NCBI RefSeq assembly: GCF_013409045.1
Contig: NZ_JACCBT010000001.1
Location: forward strand, 1,426,001-1,490,000
Source of the DNA: Actinomadura citrea
GTDB taxonomy: Bacteria > Actinomycetota > Actinomycetes > Streptosporangiales > Streptosporangiaceae
Length of the DNA stretch: 64,000 nt
Direction of reading: 5' to 3'
Shown one piece after another: positions 33,729 through 42,777 of the stretch. Within the stretch, counting starts at the first letter, position 1. Each line of letters opens with the position of its first letter. Both the position numbers and the translations under genes were made by a program. The notes under the pieces were generated by a model that was given only the letters and a program-made list of their open reading frames with translations, was not told where the DNA came from and did no database searches.

Positions 33729-34082
33729 TCACGCGCCGGGGATGTCGTCCGGCCCGAACACCTGCTGGATGACGCCCTGGCCGTCGCCGATGATCGCCCA
33801 GAACCGCTTGGACAGCTCGATCGCCTCCTCGCGGGAGCCCACCTCGATCAGCGCGAACCCGACGACCGCCTCCTTCGCCTCGGTGAACGGGCCGTCCAGG
33901 ACGGTGACCTTGCCGCCGGACGACTTGATCCGGGTGCCGCCGGGCTCCAGCCCGCCGGTCGCGAGCAGCGCCCCGCTCCGGGACATCTCCTCGATGAACT
34001 TGCCCATCTCCACCTGCAGCTTCTCGTCCGGCGGGCCGGCGGGGGCAGAACCGTCGTCCGTCGTCATCATCAGGAACCGCAT
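33729..34082 (-). CDS. YCII/DGPF-domain protein
   Basis: 117 residues. The DGPF signature is TVLDGPFTEAKEAVVGFALI, in a YCII-like ferredoxin fold. The His-Asp pair of the E. coli YciI active site is not evident. The family is strongly linked to ECF sigma factors of the type encoded downstream and may act as its sensor or regulator. The ATG at 34082 has AGGAG five bases upstream; the frame extends to 34160 without support. It probably forms one transcript with the sigma gene at 32339-33643. Confidence 0.92.
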   Translation of the reverse strand: MRFLMMTTDDGSAPAGPPDEKLQVEMGKFIEEMSRSGALLATGGLEPGGTRIKSSGGKVTVLDGPFTEAKEAVVGFALIEVGSREEAIELSKRFWAIIGDGQGVIQQVFGPDDIPGA

Positions 34083-34351
34083 GTCGTCTCCTCTGTTCAC
34101 CGGCCCGGTCCTTCCCGGCCTGTCACGAACGCGTCGAAGAAGGTGTGACCGGATCGACATCCCTCGCCGAAATCTTCTGGATTTTTTCCTGCCCCGTATC
34201 GTGCCAGGTCATGGCGGTATCGGACCGGACGCTCCCGTGTATCCGCCGAGATGCCCATCGAAGAGGACATTCCGGACTAGTGGGCAAGTGAGTCTTCAAC
34301 AAGTAACTTCATCCGGTGGAAAGTTTTTTCGCACGTCGAGGAGGGCGTCCC

Positions 34352-34453
34352 ATGGGAGTTCCGGCACCGGTGACCGGCGGGCCGTCCATGCCGAGGGCGG
34401 GACGCCGGGCGCGGCACGAGCGGTGGAGCGCCGCGGGGCGCGGGGCCTCATGA
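34352..34453 (+). CDS. 33-codon leader ORF overlapping XRE/DUF5753 gene
   Basis: An ATG at 34352 follows GAGGAGGG by about six bases and opens a 33-codon frame. Its TGA (34451-34453) overlaps the regulator's ATG (34450-34452) as ATGA. The regulator itself lacks a good ribosome site, so its translation is probably coupled to this leader. The peptide is Arg/Gly/Ala-rich and unrecognised. An A/T-rich stretch (AAAGTTTTTT) and the direct repeats CAAGTGA/CAAGTAA lie upstream, in 34285-34330. Confidence 0.5.
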   Translation: MGVPAPVTGGPSMPRAGRRARHERWSAAGRGAS

Positions 34454-35379
34454 GCGCCGCCGAGCCCGCGGGCGACCGCGCCCCCGTCGCCCAGGACCAC
34501 CGGGCGGCGGGCCCGACGGTACTGCGGATGCTGGTCGGCGCGCAGCTGCGCCGGTACCGGGAGGCCGCCGGCATCTCCACCGAGGCCGCCGGGTACGAGA
34601 TCCGCGGCTCGCACTCCAAGATCAGCCGGATGGAGCTCGGCCGCGTCGGCTACAAGGAGCGCGACGTCGCCGACCTGCTGACCCTCTACGGCGTGACCGA
34701 CCCGTCGCTGCGCGAACCGCTGCTGGAGCTGGCCGAGCACGCCAGCGCGCCCGGCTGGTGGCAGCCGTTCGGCGACGTGGTCCCGTCCTGGTTCGAGCCC
34801 TACCTGGGGCTGGAGCAGGGCGCGGTGCTCGTCCGCGTGTACGAGGTCCAGGACATCCCGGAGCTGCTCCAGACCAGGGACTACGCCCGCGCCCTCCTCG
34901 CGGCCCGCTACTCGGAGGCGGGGCCCGAGGAGATCGAGCGGCGGGTGGAGCTGCGGATGCGGCGCCGCCGCGTGTTCGAGCGCCCGGACCCGCTGCGGCT
35001 GTGGGCGGTGCTGGACGAGGCGACGCTGTGCCGGACGGTCGGCGGCCGCGCCACGATGCGCGCCCAGATCGAGCACCTGATCGAGATGGCGGAGCTGCCG
35101 AACGTCACCGTGCAGATCGTGCCCTTCAGCTCGGGCGGGCACGCGGCGGAGGGCGGCCCGATGACGCTGCTGCGGTTCGCCGAGCCCGAGCTGCCCGACG
35201 TGGTCTACCTGGAGCACCTCACCTGCGCGCTCTACCCGGACCGGGCGTCCGACATCGCCCGCTACCGCGACGCCCTGAACCGTGTCGGCGTCCAGGCCGA
35301 GCCCCCGGACCGCACCCGCGCGATCCTCCAGGCCGCCCTGGCCCGGCTCGACAAGGCGCCGCGCCGGGCCGCCGGGTGA
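34450..35379 (+). CDS. XRE-type regulator with DUF5753
   Basis: 309 residues. The helix-turn-helix segment LRRYREAAGISTEAAGYEIR, then SHSKISRMELGRVGYKERDV, precedes DUF5753 (about 105-290) with LLQTRDYARALLAARY and VPFSSGGHAAEGGPMTLLRF. It is a paralogue of the gene at 16228-17094 and belongs to the WhiJ-like group. No DUF397 gene follows; the next gene is on the opposite strand six bases later. So this copy either works alone or with a DUF397 protein encoded elsewhere. The ATG at 34450 overlaps the leader ORF, implying coupled translation. Confidence 0.92.
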   Translation: MSAAEPAGDRAPVAQDHRAAGPTVLRMLVGAQLRRYREAAGISTEAAGYEIRGSHSKISRMELGRVGYKERDVADLLTLYGVTDPSLREPLLELAEHASAPGWWQPFGDVVPSWFEPYLGLEQGAVLVRVYEVQDIPELLQTRDYARALLAARYSEAGPEEIERRVELRMRRRRVFERPDPLRLWAVLDEATLCRTVGGRATMRAQIEHLIEMAELPNVTVQIVPFSSGGHAAEGGPMTLLRFAEPELPDVVYLEHLTCALYPDRASDIARYRDALNRVGVQAEPPDRTRAILQAALARLDKAPRRAAG

Positions 35380-35385
35380 CCGCCC

Positions 35386-35946
35386 CTACTGCGCGGTGGG
35401 GACGTAGGTGGCGACGATGACGCCGGTCTTGAAGACCTTGGTGTCGGCCAGCTCGAACGTGGCCGAGAACTCGTCGGCGTTGAGCAGGTCGGCGGTCTCA
35501 CGGGGGCCGACGAGCACCGGGTGGATCCACAGGCGCAGCTCGTCCAGCAGGCCGTGCTCGACGAGCGTCCGGGACACCGGGCCGAAGCCGTACTGCAGGA
35601 TGTCCTGACCGTCCTGCTCCTTCAGCTTGGTGATCTCGGCGACGGCCTCCGCCCGCGGGATCGCCGTCGTGTCGCCCCAGCCGGGCTTGCGCAGGGAGTC
35701 GGACACGACGTAGTGGGGCAGGGTGTTCATCCGGACGCCGAAGTCGCCGGTGGCCTCCTCCATGGCCGGCCACGCCTGGGAGAAGCCGTCGAACGTCTTG
35801 CGTCCCATCAGCACGGCGTCGCAGGAGAACAGCAGCTCCCGGGCGTAGGCGGCGGCCTCGTCCTGGAAGTAGGCCGAGGTCCAGTTCTGCGGGTTCTCGA
35901 TGACGCCGTCGAGCGACACGTACGTCGAGTTAATGATCTTGCGCAT
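35386..35946 (-). CDS. Dihydrofolate reductase/RibD C-terminal-like protein
   Basis: 186 residues of the RibD_C/DHFR-like superfamily common in actinobacteria: an N-terminal MRKIINSTYVSLDGVIENP, central CDAVLMGRKTFDGFSQAWP and a C-terminal LRLWIHPVLVGP. These are NADPH-binding, and their reductase substrates are mostly unknown. It is not the essential FolA. The ATG at 35946 has GGAGGAG four bases upstream. It is a single gene, ending six bases from the convergent XRE/DUF5753 gene. Confidence 0.9.
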   Translation of the reverse strand: MRKIINSTYVSLDGVIENPQNWTSAYFQDEAAAYARELLFSCDAVLMGRKTFDGFSQAWPAMEEATGDFGVRMNTLPHYVVSDSLRKPGWGDTTAIPRAEAVAEITKLKEQDGQDILQYGFGPVSRTLVEHGLLDELRLWIHPVLVGPRETADLLNADEFSATFELADTKVFKTGVIVATYVPTAQ

Positions 35947-36087
35947 GGTCTCCTCCGTCAGGGTGATCGTTTCGCCTTTCCGGCGCGGTGGGACCACTGT
36001 GCGCGAGAGGGTTTACCGCATTCTTACGCTTCCTTTCCGGCGGCCGGCCCGACGCGCGGGAGCGCGAGTTCGCAATAGGGTCGAAAG

Positions 36088-39000
36088 ATGCGTTTCGGGC
36101 TGCTCGGACCGCTCGCGGTCTGGACCGACGACGGCGGGCTCGTTCCCGTGCCGGGACTGAAGGTGCGGGCGCTCCTGGCGGACCTGCTCGTGCACGAGGG
36201 CCGTCCGGTGCCCGCCGACCGGCTGATCGACGACCTGTGGGGCGACGCGCCGCCCGGGAACCCGATGGGCGCGCTGTCGGCGAAGGTGTCGCAGCTGCGC
36301 CGCGTCCTGGAGGACGCGGAGCCGGGCGCGCGGGCGCTGGTGGAGTCGCGCCCCGCCGGATACCTGCTGGGCGCCGCCGCCGAGTGGGTGGACGCCCGGT
36401 GCTTCCAGGCGCTGGTCGAACGGGCCCGGGAGGCCGCGGAGCCGAAGGAGAGGGCGGCGCTGCTGGCGGAGGCGCTCGGGCGGTGGCGCGGCCCCGCGCT
36501 CGCCGACTTCCGGGACGAGGAGTTCACCCGGGCGGCGGTGGCGAGGCTTGAGGAACTGCGGCTGACCGCCCTGGAGGAGCAGGCCGAGGTGCGGCTGGCG
36601 CTCGGCGAGCACGGTGCCCTGGCGGGCGAACTCGGCGTCGCCGTCGAGGAGCACCCGCTGCGCGAGCGGCTGAGGGCCGCGCACATGCGGGCCCTCTACG
36701 GGGCCGGACGGCAGAACGAGGCGCTGGAGGGCTACGAGCGGTACCGGGTGCTGCTCGCCGACGAGCTGGGCCTGGACCCGGGCGCCGAGCTGGCCGCGCT
36801 CCAGCGGGCCGTCCTGCGGCAGGACCCCGGCCTCGGCGGGCCCGCCGCCCCGGAGCCGTCGCGCCCGCGGTCGAACCTGCCCGTCCCGCAGACCGGGCTG
36901 ATCGGGCGGGACGGCGCCGTCCGGGAGATCCGGGCGCGGATCGGCACCGACCGGCTGGTCACGCTGACCGGCCCGGGCGGGGTGGGCAAGACCCGCCTGG
37001 CGATCGAGACGGCGGCCGGGCTCGCGGGCGCCTTCGGCGACGGCGTGTGGATGGCGGAGCTGGCGGGGCTGGAGCGCTCGACCGTGCCCGACCTCGCGGA
37101 GGTCGTGACGGCGATCCTCGACATCCGGGACGCGCCGGGCGCGCCCGCCGCGGCGCTCGACCGGCTGGCGGCGGCGCTCGGCGCCCGCCGGCTGCTGCTC
37201 GTCCTGGACAACTGCGAGCACGTCGTCGAGCAGGCCGCCGAGCTGGCGGACCGGCTGCTGCGCGGGGTGCCCGGGGTGCGCGTGCTGGCGACGAGCCGGG
37301 AGCCGCTCGGCCTGCCGGGCGAGGTCGTGTGGGCCGTCCCGCCGCTGGACGTGCCGGGCCGCGACGACGACCCGGCCGCGTCGAGCGCGGTCCGGCTGTT
37401 CGCGGAGCGGGCGCGCGCGGCCTCGCGGGGCTTCCTGCTGGACGGGGACACGGCCGGGCGGGTCGGGGAGCTGTGCCGCCGGCTGGACGGCATCCCGCTC
37501 GCTCTGGAACTGGCCGCGACCAGGGTGCGGACGCTCGGGGTCGAGGGCCTCGTCGAACGGATCGACGACCGGTTCCGGCTGCTGTCGTCCGGGCACCGCG
37601 GCGGCCCGGCCCGGCAGCGCACGCTCACCGCGGTGATCGACTGGAGCTGGGACCTGCTGACCGGGCCGGAGCGCGCGGTGCTGCGCCGGCTGTCGGTGCA
37701 CGCCGACGGCTGCACGGCCGACTCGGCCGAGGTCGTGTGCGCGGGCGGGGACGTCCCGGACGCGGATGTCCTCGACGTCCTGGTCCGGCTGGTCGACCGC
37801 TCGCTGGTCGTGATGACGGAGCGCCCCGGGGAGGGCCCGCGGTACCGGCTGCTGGAGTCCGTCGCCGCCTACGCGGCCGAGCGGCTGGCGGAGGCGGGGG
37901 AGACGCGGCGCGCCGAGGCGGCGCACAGCGGCCACTACCTGGCTTTGGCCGAGCGTGCGGCGGGCGGCCTCACCGGACCCGAGCAGGCGCGCTGGCTGGC
38001 GAGGCTGGACGTCGAGTCGGCGAACCTGCGGGCCGCGCTCGACGCGGCCGGTTCGGCGGACGAGGCGTTGCGGCTGGTCAACGCGCTCGCCTGGTACTGG
38101 TTCCTGCGCGGACGGCTGACCGAGGCGCTGCGGTCGCTGGAGGCGGCCCTCGCGCGGGGCGGCTCGCCGGACGTCCGGGCCCGCGCGCTGGCGTGGCGGG
38201 CGGGGCTGGCCGTGCTCAAGGGCGCCCCCGGCGACTGGAAGGCCCGCCGCGACGAGGCCCTCGCGCTCGTGGACGCCACCGGTGACGACCGCCTGAAGGC
38301 GTGGGCGCGCTGGTTCCTGACGTTCGCCCGGGCCGAACTGGACGACACCGGCGAGGGCGCCGCGATCCTGGAGGAGGCGCTCGCGGGGTTCCGCGCGTCC
38401 GGAGACCGGTGGGGCGAGGCCGCGGCGCTCGTCCAGCGCGCCATGCACGCCCACGCGCGCGGCGAGCCCGCCGCGCTGGAGCGCGACGCCGAGCGGGCCG
38501 CCGTGCTGTTCGGCGAGGTCGGCGACCGCTGGGGACGGCTCCAGGCGGTGGAGTGGCTCGGCGGGCTGGCGGAGCTGACCGGCGACTACGACCGGGCCGA
38601 GCGGCTCCATCACGACGCGCAGCGGATGGCCGAGGAGCTCCGGATGTGGCCGGACGTCGCCATGCGGATGGCGTGGCGCGGCTGGATCGCCTACCTGCGC
38701 CGCGACCACGCGTCCGCGCGGCGGCTGTTCGGGCGGGCGCGCCGGGTCGCCGTGGAGCAGGGGTTCGCGCCCGCGGTCATGTTCGCCGACATCGGCCTCG
38801 GGCTGGCGGCGGAGCGCGAGGGACGGCTGGAGGACGCCGAGGACCGGATGCGGCCCCTGCTGGCGGCGGCCTCGCCCGAGGAGTTCCCGCCCCTGTACCT
38901 GCCGATGATCCAGAGCGGGCTGGGGCGCGTGGCGGAGGCGCGCGGCGACGCGGTGTCCGCCGTGCGGTACCAGCGGGACGCGCTGGCCGTCGCGATCAGG

Positions 39001-39297
39001 CTGGCGGCACCGCGCGACCTGGCGGGCGCCCTGGAGTGCCTGGCCTGCGCGCTGGCCCTCACCGGACGGCACCGGGACGCGGCGGAGGCCCTCGGGAAGG
39101 CGGCGGCGGTCCGGGAGGCCGCCGGTGTGCCGCCCGGCCCCGTCGAACAGGACGACATCGACCGGGCCGCGGCGCGGATCGGGGACGCGGCCGGGCCGGA
39201 CGCGCTCGCCGCCGGCGCGGGCCGCGATCCGGTGGAGATCCTGCGGCGCGCGGAGGCCGTCCCTCCGGCAGGCGCCTCCGTCTGGGCGGACCGGTAG
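36088..39297 (+). CDS. AfsR/SARP-like regulator (OmpR-type HTH, BTAD, NB-ARC, TPR)
   Basis: 1069 residues. An N-terminal OmpR-type DNA-binding domain (about 1-90: LKVRALLADLLVHEGRPVPA through QLRRVLEDAE) is followed by the BTAD helical domain (97-245: DLPGALERLRA is replaced here by the related LRAAHMRALYGAGRQNEALE). The NB-ARC ATPase starts near 275, with Walker A GPGGVGKTR near 295 and Walker B LLLVLDNCEHV near 370. TPR-like repeats run from about 600 to the end. Such large SARPs activate antibiotic or export gene clusters. The ABC system directly downstream is the obvious target; a 9-bp inverted repeat lies between them (39321-39352). Confidence 0.9.
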   Translation: MRFGLLGPLAVWTDDGGLVPVPGLKVRALLADLLVHEGRPVPADRLIDDLWGDAPPGNPMGALSAKVSQLRRVLEDAEPGARALVESRPAGYLLGAAAEWVDARCFQALVERAREAAEPKERAALLAEALGRWRGPALADFRDEEFTRAAVARLEELRLTALEEQAEVRLALGEHGALAGELGVAVEEHPLRERLRAAHMRALYGAGRQNEALEGYERYRVLLADELGLDPGAELAALQRAVLRQDPGLGGPAAPEPSRPRSNLPVPQTGLIGRDGAVREIRARIGTDRLVTLTGPGGVGKTRLAIETAAGLAGAFGDGVWMAELAGLERSTVPDLAEVVTAILDIRDAPGAPAAALDRLAAALGARRLLLVLDNCEHVVEQAAELADRLLRGVPGVRVLATSREPLGLPGEVVWAVPPLDVPGRDDDPAASSAVRLFAERARAASRGFLLDGDTAGRVGELCRRLDGIPLALELAATRVRTLGVEGLVERIDDRFRLLSSGHRGGPARQRTLTAVIDWSWDLLTGPERAVLRRLSVHADGCTADSAEVVCAGGDVPDADVLDVLVRLVDRSLVVMTERPGEGPRYRLLESVAAYAAERLAEAGETRRAEAAHSGHYLALAERAAGGLTGPEQARWLARLDVESANLRAALDAAGSADEALRLVNALAWYWFLRGRLTEALRSLEAALARGGSPDVRARALAWRAGLAVLKGAPGDWKARRDEALALVDATGDDRLKAWARWFLTFARAELDDTGEGAAILEEALAGFRASGDRWGEAAALVQRAMHAHARGEPAALERDAERAAVLFGEVGDRWGRLQAVEWLGGLAELTGDYDRAERLHHDAQRMAEELRMWPDVAMRMAWRGWIAYLRRDHASARRLFGRARRVAVEQGFAPAVMFADIGLGLAAEREGRLEDAEDRMRPLLAAASPEEFPPLYLPMIQSGLGRVAEARGDAVSAVRYQRDALAVAIRLAAPRDLAGALECLACALALTGRHRDAAEALGKAAAVREAAGVPPGPVEQDDIDRAAARIGDAAGPDALAAGAGRDPVEILRRAEAVPPAGASVWADR

Positions 39298-39320
39298 GGC
39301 GTCGCGGCGGCGCTCCCCCA

Positions 39321-39352
39321 AATAGGGAGATCTGGGGTGATTCCTCCCTATT
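39321..39352. promoter_or_regulatory. Inverted repeat upstream of ABC operon
   Basis: AATAGGGAG-N14-CTCCCTATT, with perfect nine-base arms, followed by CAATAAGGTT. It lies between the SARP-like gene and the ABC operon. A related CAATAGGG stands upstream of the SARP-like gene itself (36073-36080). It is a candidate site for that regulator. Confidence 0.6.
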
Positions 39353-39429
39353 GCAATAAGGTTGCGGAAGGTCGCGGAATCGTCACGACCCCTTGTGGCC
39401 TCCCTCACAGGCAATGATCATGACCCTCC

Positions 39430-42400
39430 GTGGGACGACGGGGGTTGGTGCTCAGCCGGATCATCGGCGACCGGACGCTGGTGCTGGCCGCCTGCGCGAC
39501 CGCTCTGTTCGCCACGACCGTCCTCGCGGCCCTGGTCGGCTACACCGGGTCGGTGACCCGCGAGGGCCTGCGCCGCACGCTGGCCGACGCGACGTTCGAG
39601 TCGGTCGGGACGACGCTCGGCACGCACGTCCCGGCGAACGGCCTCACGGAGGTGCAGGGCCAGGTCGACGGGGTTCTCAAGCAGATCTACCGGGACGTCC
39701 CGCTGGCGGTCTCGATGAGCGTCCGCAGCGACTCCTACACGCTTCCTGGCCAGGAGAAGAGCGACCACCCCGACCTGACGGCGTTCGGGACCTACACCGG
39801 GATCGAGAAGCACGCGCGGCTCAGCGAGGGACGCTGGCCCGGCGCGGCCTCGGGCCCGGGCTCCGGAGAGGTCGAGGCGGCCCTGCCCGGCGCCGCCGCC
39901 CGCGCGATGCACGCCGGCGTGGACGACGTCCTCACGCTGCACGGCCGCGTCGACAAGAAGTCGGTCGTGAAGGTGCGCGTCGTCGGGCTGTTCGACGTCC
40001 TCGACCCGCAGGACTACTTCTGGCAGGACGACAAGCTCGTCACCACCGGCGTCGAACGGCTCGACTACACGAGCCACGGGCCGTTCGTGGTGCCGCCCCA
40101 GGTGTTCGCCGCCCGGTTCACCGGCACCGGCTCCGAGGCCCGTTTCACCGTCATGCCGGACCTGCGCGGCGTCGAGCCCGGCGAGCTCGGCCCCCTCGGC
40201 GACCGGGTGGCCGCCGGCGGCGACACCTTCAGGAAGGCCGGCGACGGGGCGCAGTTCAGCGTCGCGACCGACCTGCCCGACCTGACCGCGCAGCTGAGCA
40301 CCGCGCTCCAGGTGGCGCGGTCCACGATGCTCATCCCGGTGATCCAGCTCGTGCTGCTGGGGGGCTGCGCGTGGCTGCTGGTCGCGCGGCTGCTCGCCGA
40401 CCACCGGCGCGGCGAGGTCGCGCTGCTGCGCACCCGCGGCCTCGGCATGCGCCAGCTCGCCCGGCTCGGCCTCGTCGAGGGCCTGCTGATCGTGCTGCCC
40501 GCCGCGGTGCTCGGCCCGCTGCTGGCCGGCCCGCTGCTGCGCCTGGCCGGGCACGCGCCCGCGGTGCGGGACTCGGGGCTGCGGCTGGACGCCGGGCCGC
40601 TCCTGCCGCTGTGGACGGTCTCGGTGCTGACGGCGCTGGCCTGCGCCGTCGTCCTGACGGTCCCGACGCTGCGGGGGGCGAACCGGACGTTCGTGGAGGC
40701 CCAGGCCGGTCTCGGGCGGCAGGGCCGCGGCGGCCTGCGCGGCTCGGGCACCGACCTCGCCCTGCTGCTCGTCGCCGGGCTCGCGATCTGGCAGCTCACC
40801 CGGTACGGGGCGGACGGCGCGGGCGGCGACGGAGCGCCCGGCGGCGGGACGGACGGCATAGACCCGTTCATCGTGTCCGGCCCGGCCCTGGCCCTCCTCG
40901 CCGGCGGGGTGCTCCTGCTCCGCTTCGTGCCGGCCGTCTCCCGCGTGGCCGAGCGGGTCGCGACCCGCAGGCGCGGGCTCGTGGCCGTCCTCGGCACCCG
41001 GCAGGTCGGGCGGCGCCAGCTCCGCTACACCGGCCCGGTCCTGCTGCTGGTGATGGCGATGGCCGTCGGGGTGCTGTCGGTCACGACGATGGCGACCTGG
41101 CGGCGGTCGCAGACCGACCAGGCCGACTTCCAGAGCGGCGCCGACCTGCGGCTGTCCGCCGCGTCCCGGGAGGGCGGCCCGGGACCGCTCGGGCAGGCCG
41201 GACGGTTCGCTGCGTTGCCCGGCGTCTCGGCAGCGACCGGGGTCCTGCGCATGGACGCCGACCTCGGCACCGAACCGGCGACGCTGCTCGGCGTGGACGC
41301 CGAGGCGATCGGCCCGCTCCTGCGCGTCGGCCCCGGCCTGCGGAACGACCTGCGCCTGGACGAGCTGGCGCGGGCCCGTCCGGCCGCCCAGGCGCTGACC
41401 GTCCCCGGCGAGCCGAAAAGGCTGCTGTTCGACGTGCGCCTCAGCCACTCCGGCCCGGACCCCGAGGTGCCCCCCGACTACGTGCCGCCTCTCGGCGAGG
41501 GCTACAAGTTCACGGTGACGGTCGTGGACGCGCGCGGGCTGACTCGGCAGGTGCCCCTCCCCGGCGTCGACGCGGACGGCGACGCGCACACCCTCGCCCT
41601 GGACGCCGCCCAGCTCGCCGGGACGGACGGCGTGCCGTCCTACCCCCTGTCGATCCGCGGCGTCCACTTCGGCTACGACGACAACAAGATCTCGGGCAGG
41701 CTCGAACTGGAGCTGCGGAGCATCACCGGGGAGGGCACCGGCCCGGCCGCGCGTCCCGCCGGGGCCCGCTGGGACGCCTTCGCCGGACCGCAGGACCTGG
41801 AGCACCCGCTCAAGCCGAGCGTCACCGACGGTGAGGACGCCCTGGCGACCCTCACGATCCCGTCGTCGCCCACCCTCGACCGCAAGGGCTTCTACGGCTA
41901 CGCGACCGGCACGGCCGTCCACGCGATGTTCGGCACGTCCACCCCGCGCTCGCAGGACGTCAAGAACACCGCCCTGCTGCCTCCCGTGGCGGGCGTCATC
42001 ACCGAGGAGATGGCGAACCGCGCCAAGGTCGGCGTCGGCGGCACCGTCACCGTGAACACCCTCGACGGCGACCAGCCCGTCAAGGTCGCGGGCATCGCCC
42101 CCGCGCTGCCGAGCGTGCCGCCCGGCAGGCCGGGCGTCCTGGTCGACCTGCCCACCCTCACCCAGTCCCGGCTCGCCGTGGACGGCTCGGCGGGCGACCC
42201 CATCACCCCCCGGGAGTGGTGGGCGTCGGCGCGCGGCGGCCGCACCGGCCCGGCCGTCCGGGACCTGGCCCGGCATCCCGCCTGGGGCGAGGTCGCGGCC
42301 GACCGCGTCGAGGCGCGCTCCCGGCTCCGCGACGCCCCGCTGGGCGCGGCGCTCCAGGGCGCCCTCGTGCTCGGCTTCGCCGCGGCGCTGGCGTTCGCCG

Positions 42401-42777
42401 TCATCGCGTTCGTGGTGAACGCGGCGGTGACCGCGGGCGAGCGGTACCGCGAGTTCGCGGTGCTGCGGGCGCTCGGCGTGCCGCCCCGCCAGGTCGCCGG
42501 GATGCTCGCGATCGAGCAGGCCTACCTGGTCGTGCTCGGCCTGCTCGGCGGGACCGTCCTCGGCCTTGTCGTGGCGCGGCTCGTCGTCCCGCACATCGTG
42601 CTGAGCGTGCAGGCCGCCGAGCCGTACCCGCCCGCCGACCTGGTCGTCCAATGGCCCGTGGTGCTGGCCGTCCTCGGCGGGGTGGCGGTGGTGCTCGTGC
42701 TCGTGCTCGCGCCGGTCATCCGGACTCTGCGGCGCCGGAACCTCGGCGCCGGCCTGCGCGCGGGGGAGGACCGATGA
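39430..42777 (+). CDS. ABC transporter permease, FtsX/MacB-type, 1115 residues
   Basis: Large inner-membrane permease. The first transmembrane helix is near 15-40 (LVLAACATALFATTVLAAL). Groups of helices follow around 295-480, and a FtsX core at the C-terminus (VNAAVTAGERYREFAVLRAL) is followed by three more. Two big extracytoplasmic domains lie between, as in MacB-like mechanotransmission transporters. The start is uncertain: GTG at 39430 is the longest, while GTG at 39448 lies close behind GGGGG. Its stop overlaps the ATG of the second permease. It is the first gene of four coupled genes; export of a lipid or peptide, or surface signalling, is inferred. Confidence 0.9.
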   Translation: MGRRGLVLSRIIGDRTLVLAACATALFATTVLAALVGYTGSVTREGLRRTLADATFESVGTTLGTHVPANGLTEVQGQVDGVLKQIYRDVPLAVSMSVRSDSYTLPGQEKSDHPDLTAFGTYTGIEKHARLSEGRWPGAASGPGSGEVEAALPGAAARAMHAGVDDVLTLHGRVDKKSVVKVRVVGLFDVLDPQDYFWQDDKLVTTGVERLDYTSHGPFVVPPQVFAARFTGTGSEARFTVMPDLRGVEPGELGPLGDRVAAGGDTFRKAGDGAQFSVATDLPDLTAQLSTALQVARSTMLIPVIQLVLLGGCAWLLVARLLADHRRGEVALLRTRGLGMRQLARLGLVEGLLIVLPAAVLGPLLAGPLLRLAGHAPAVRDSGLRLDAGPLLPLWTVSVLTALACAVVLTVPTLRGANRTFVEAQAGLGRQGRGGLRGSGTDLALLLVAGLAIWQLTRYGADGAGGDGAPGGGTDGIDPFIVSGPALALLAGGVLLLRFVPAVSRVAERVATRRRGLVAVLGTRQVGRRQLRYTGPVLLLVMAMAVGVLSVTTMATWRRSQTDQADFQSGADLRLSAASREGGPGPLGQAGRFAALPGVSAATGVLRMDADLGTEPATLLGVDAEAIGPLLRVGPGLRNDLRLDELARARPAAQALTVPGEPKRLLFDVRLSHSGPDPEVPPDYVPPLGEGYKFTVTVVDARGLTRQVPLPGVDADGDAHTLALDAAQLAGTDGVPSYPLSIRGVHFGYDDNKISGRLELELRSITGEGTGPAARPAGARWDAFAGPQDLEHPLKPSVTDGEDALATLTIPSSPTLDRKGFYGYATGTAVHAMFGTSTPRSQDVKNTALLPPVAGVITEEMANRAKVGVGGTVTVNTLDGDQPVKVAGIAPALPSVPPGRPGVLVDLPTLTQSRLAVDGSAGDPITPREWWASARGGRTGPAVRDLARHPAWGEVAADRVEARSRLRDAPLGAALQGALVLGFAAALAFAVIAFVVNAAVTAGERYREFAVLRALGVPPRQVAGMLAIEQAYLVVLGLLGGTVLGLVVARLVVPHIVLSVQAAEPYPPADLVVQWPVVLAVLGGVAVVLVLVLAPVIRTLRRRNLGAGLRAGEDR

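Noticed and set aside
36013..39414. A 1133-codon open frame on the minus strand opposite the SARP-like gene
   Set aside because: It is rich in Arg, Gly, Pro and Ala with no domain motifs. High GC leaves antisense frames open, and the plus-strand gene has clear domains.
39418..42651. A 1077-codon open frame opposite the first ABC permease
   Set aside because: Same reason: low-complexity Arg/Gly/His-rich translation, while the plus strand encodes a typical permease.
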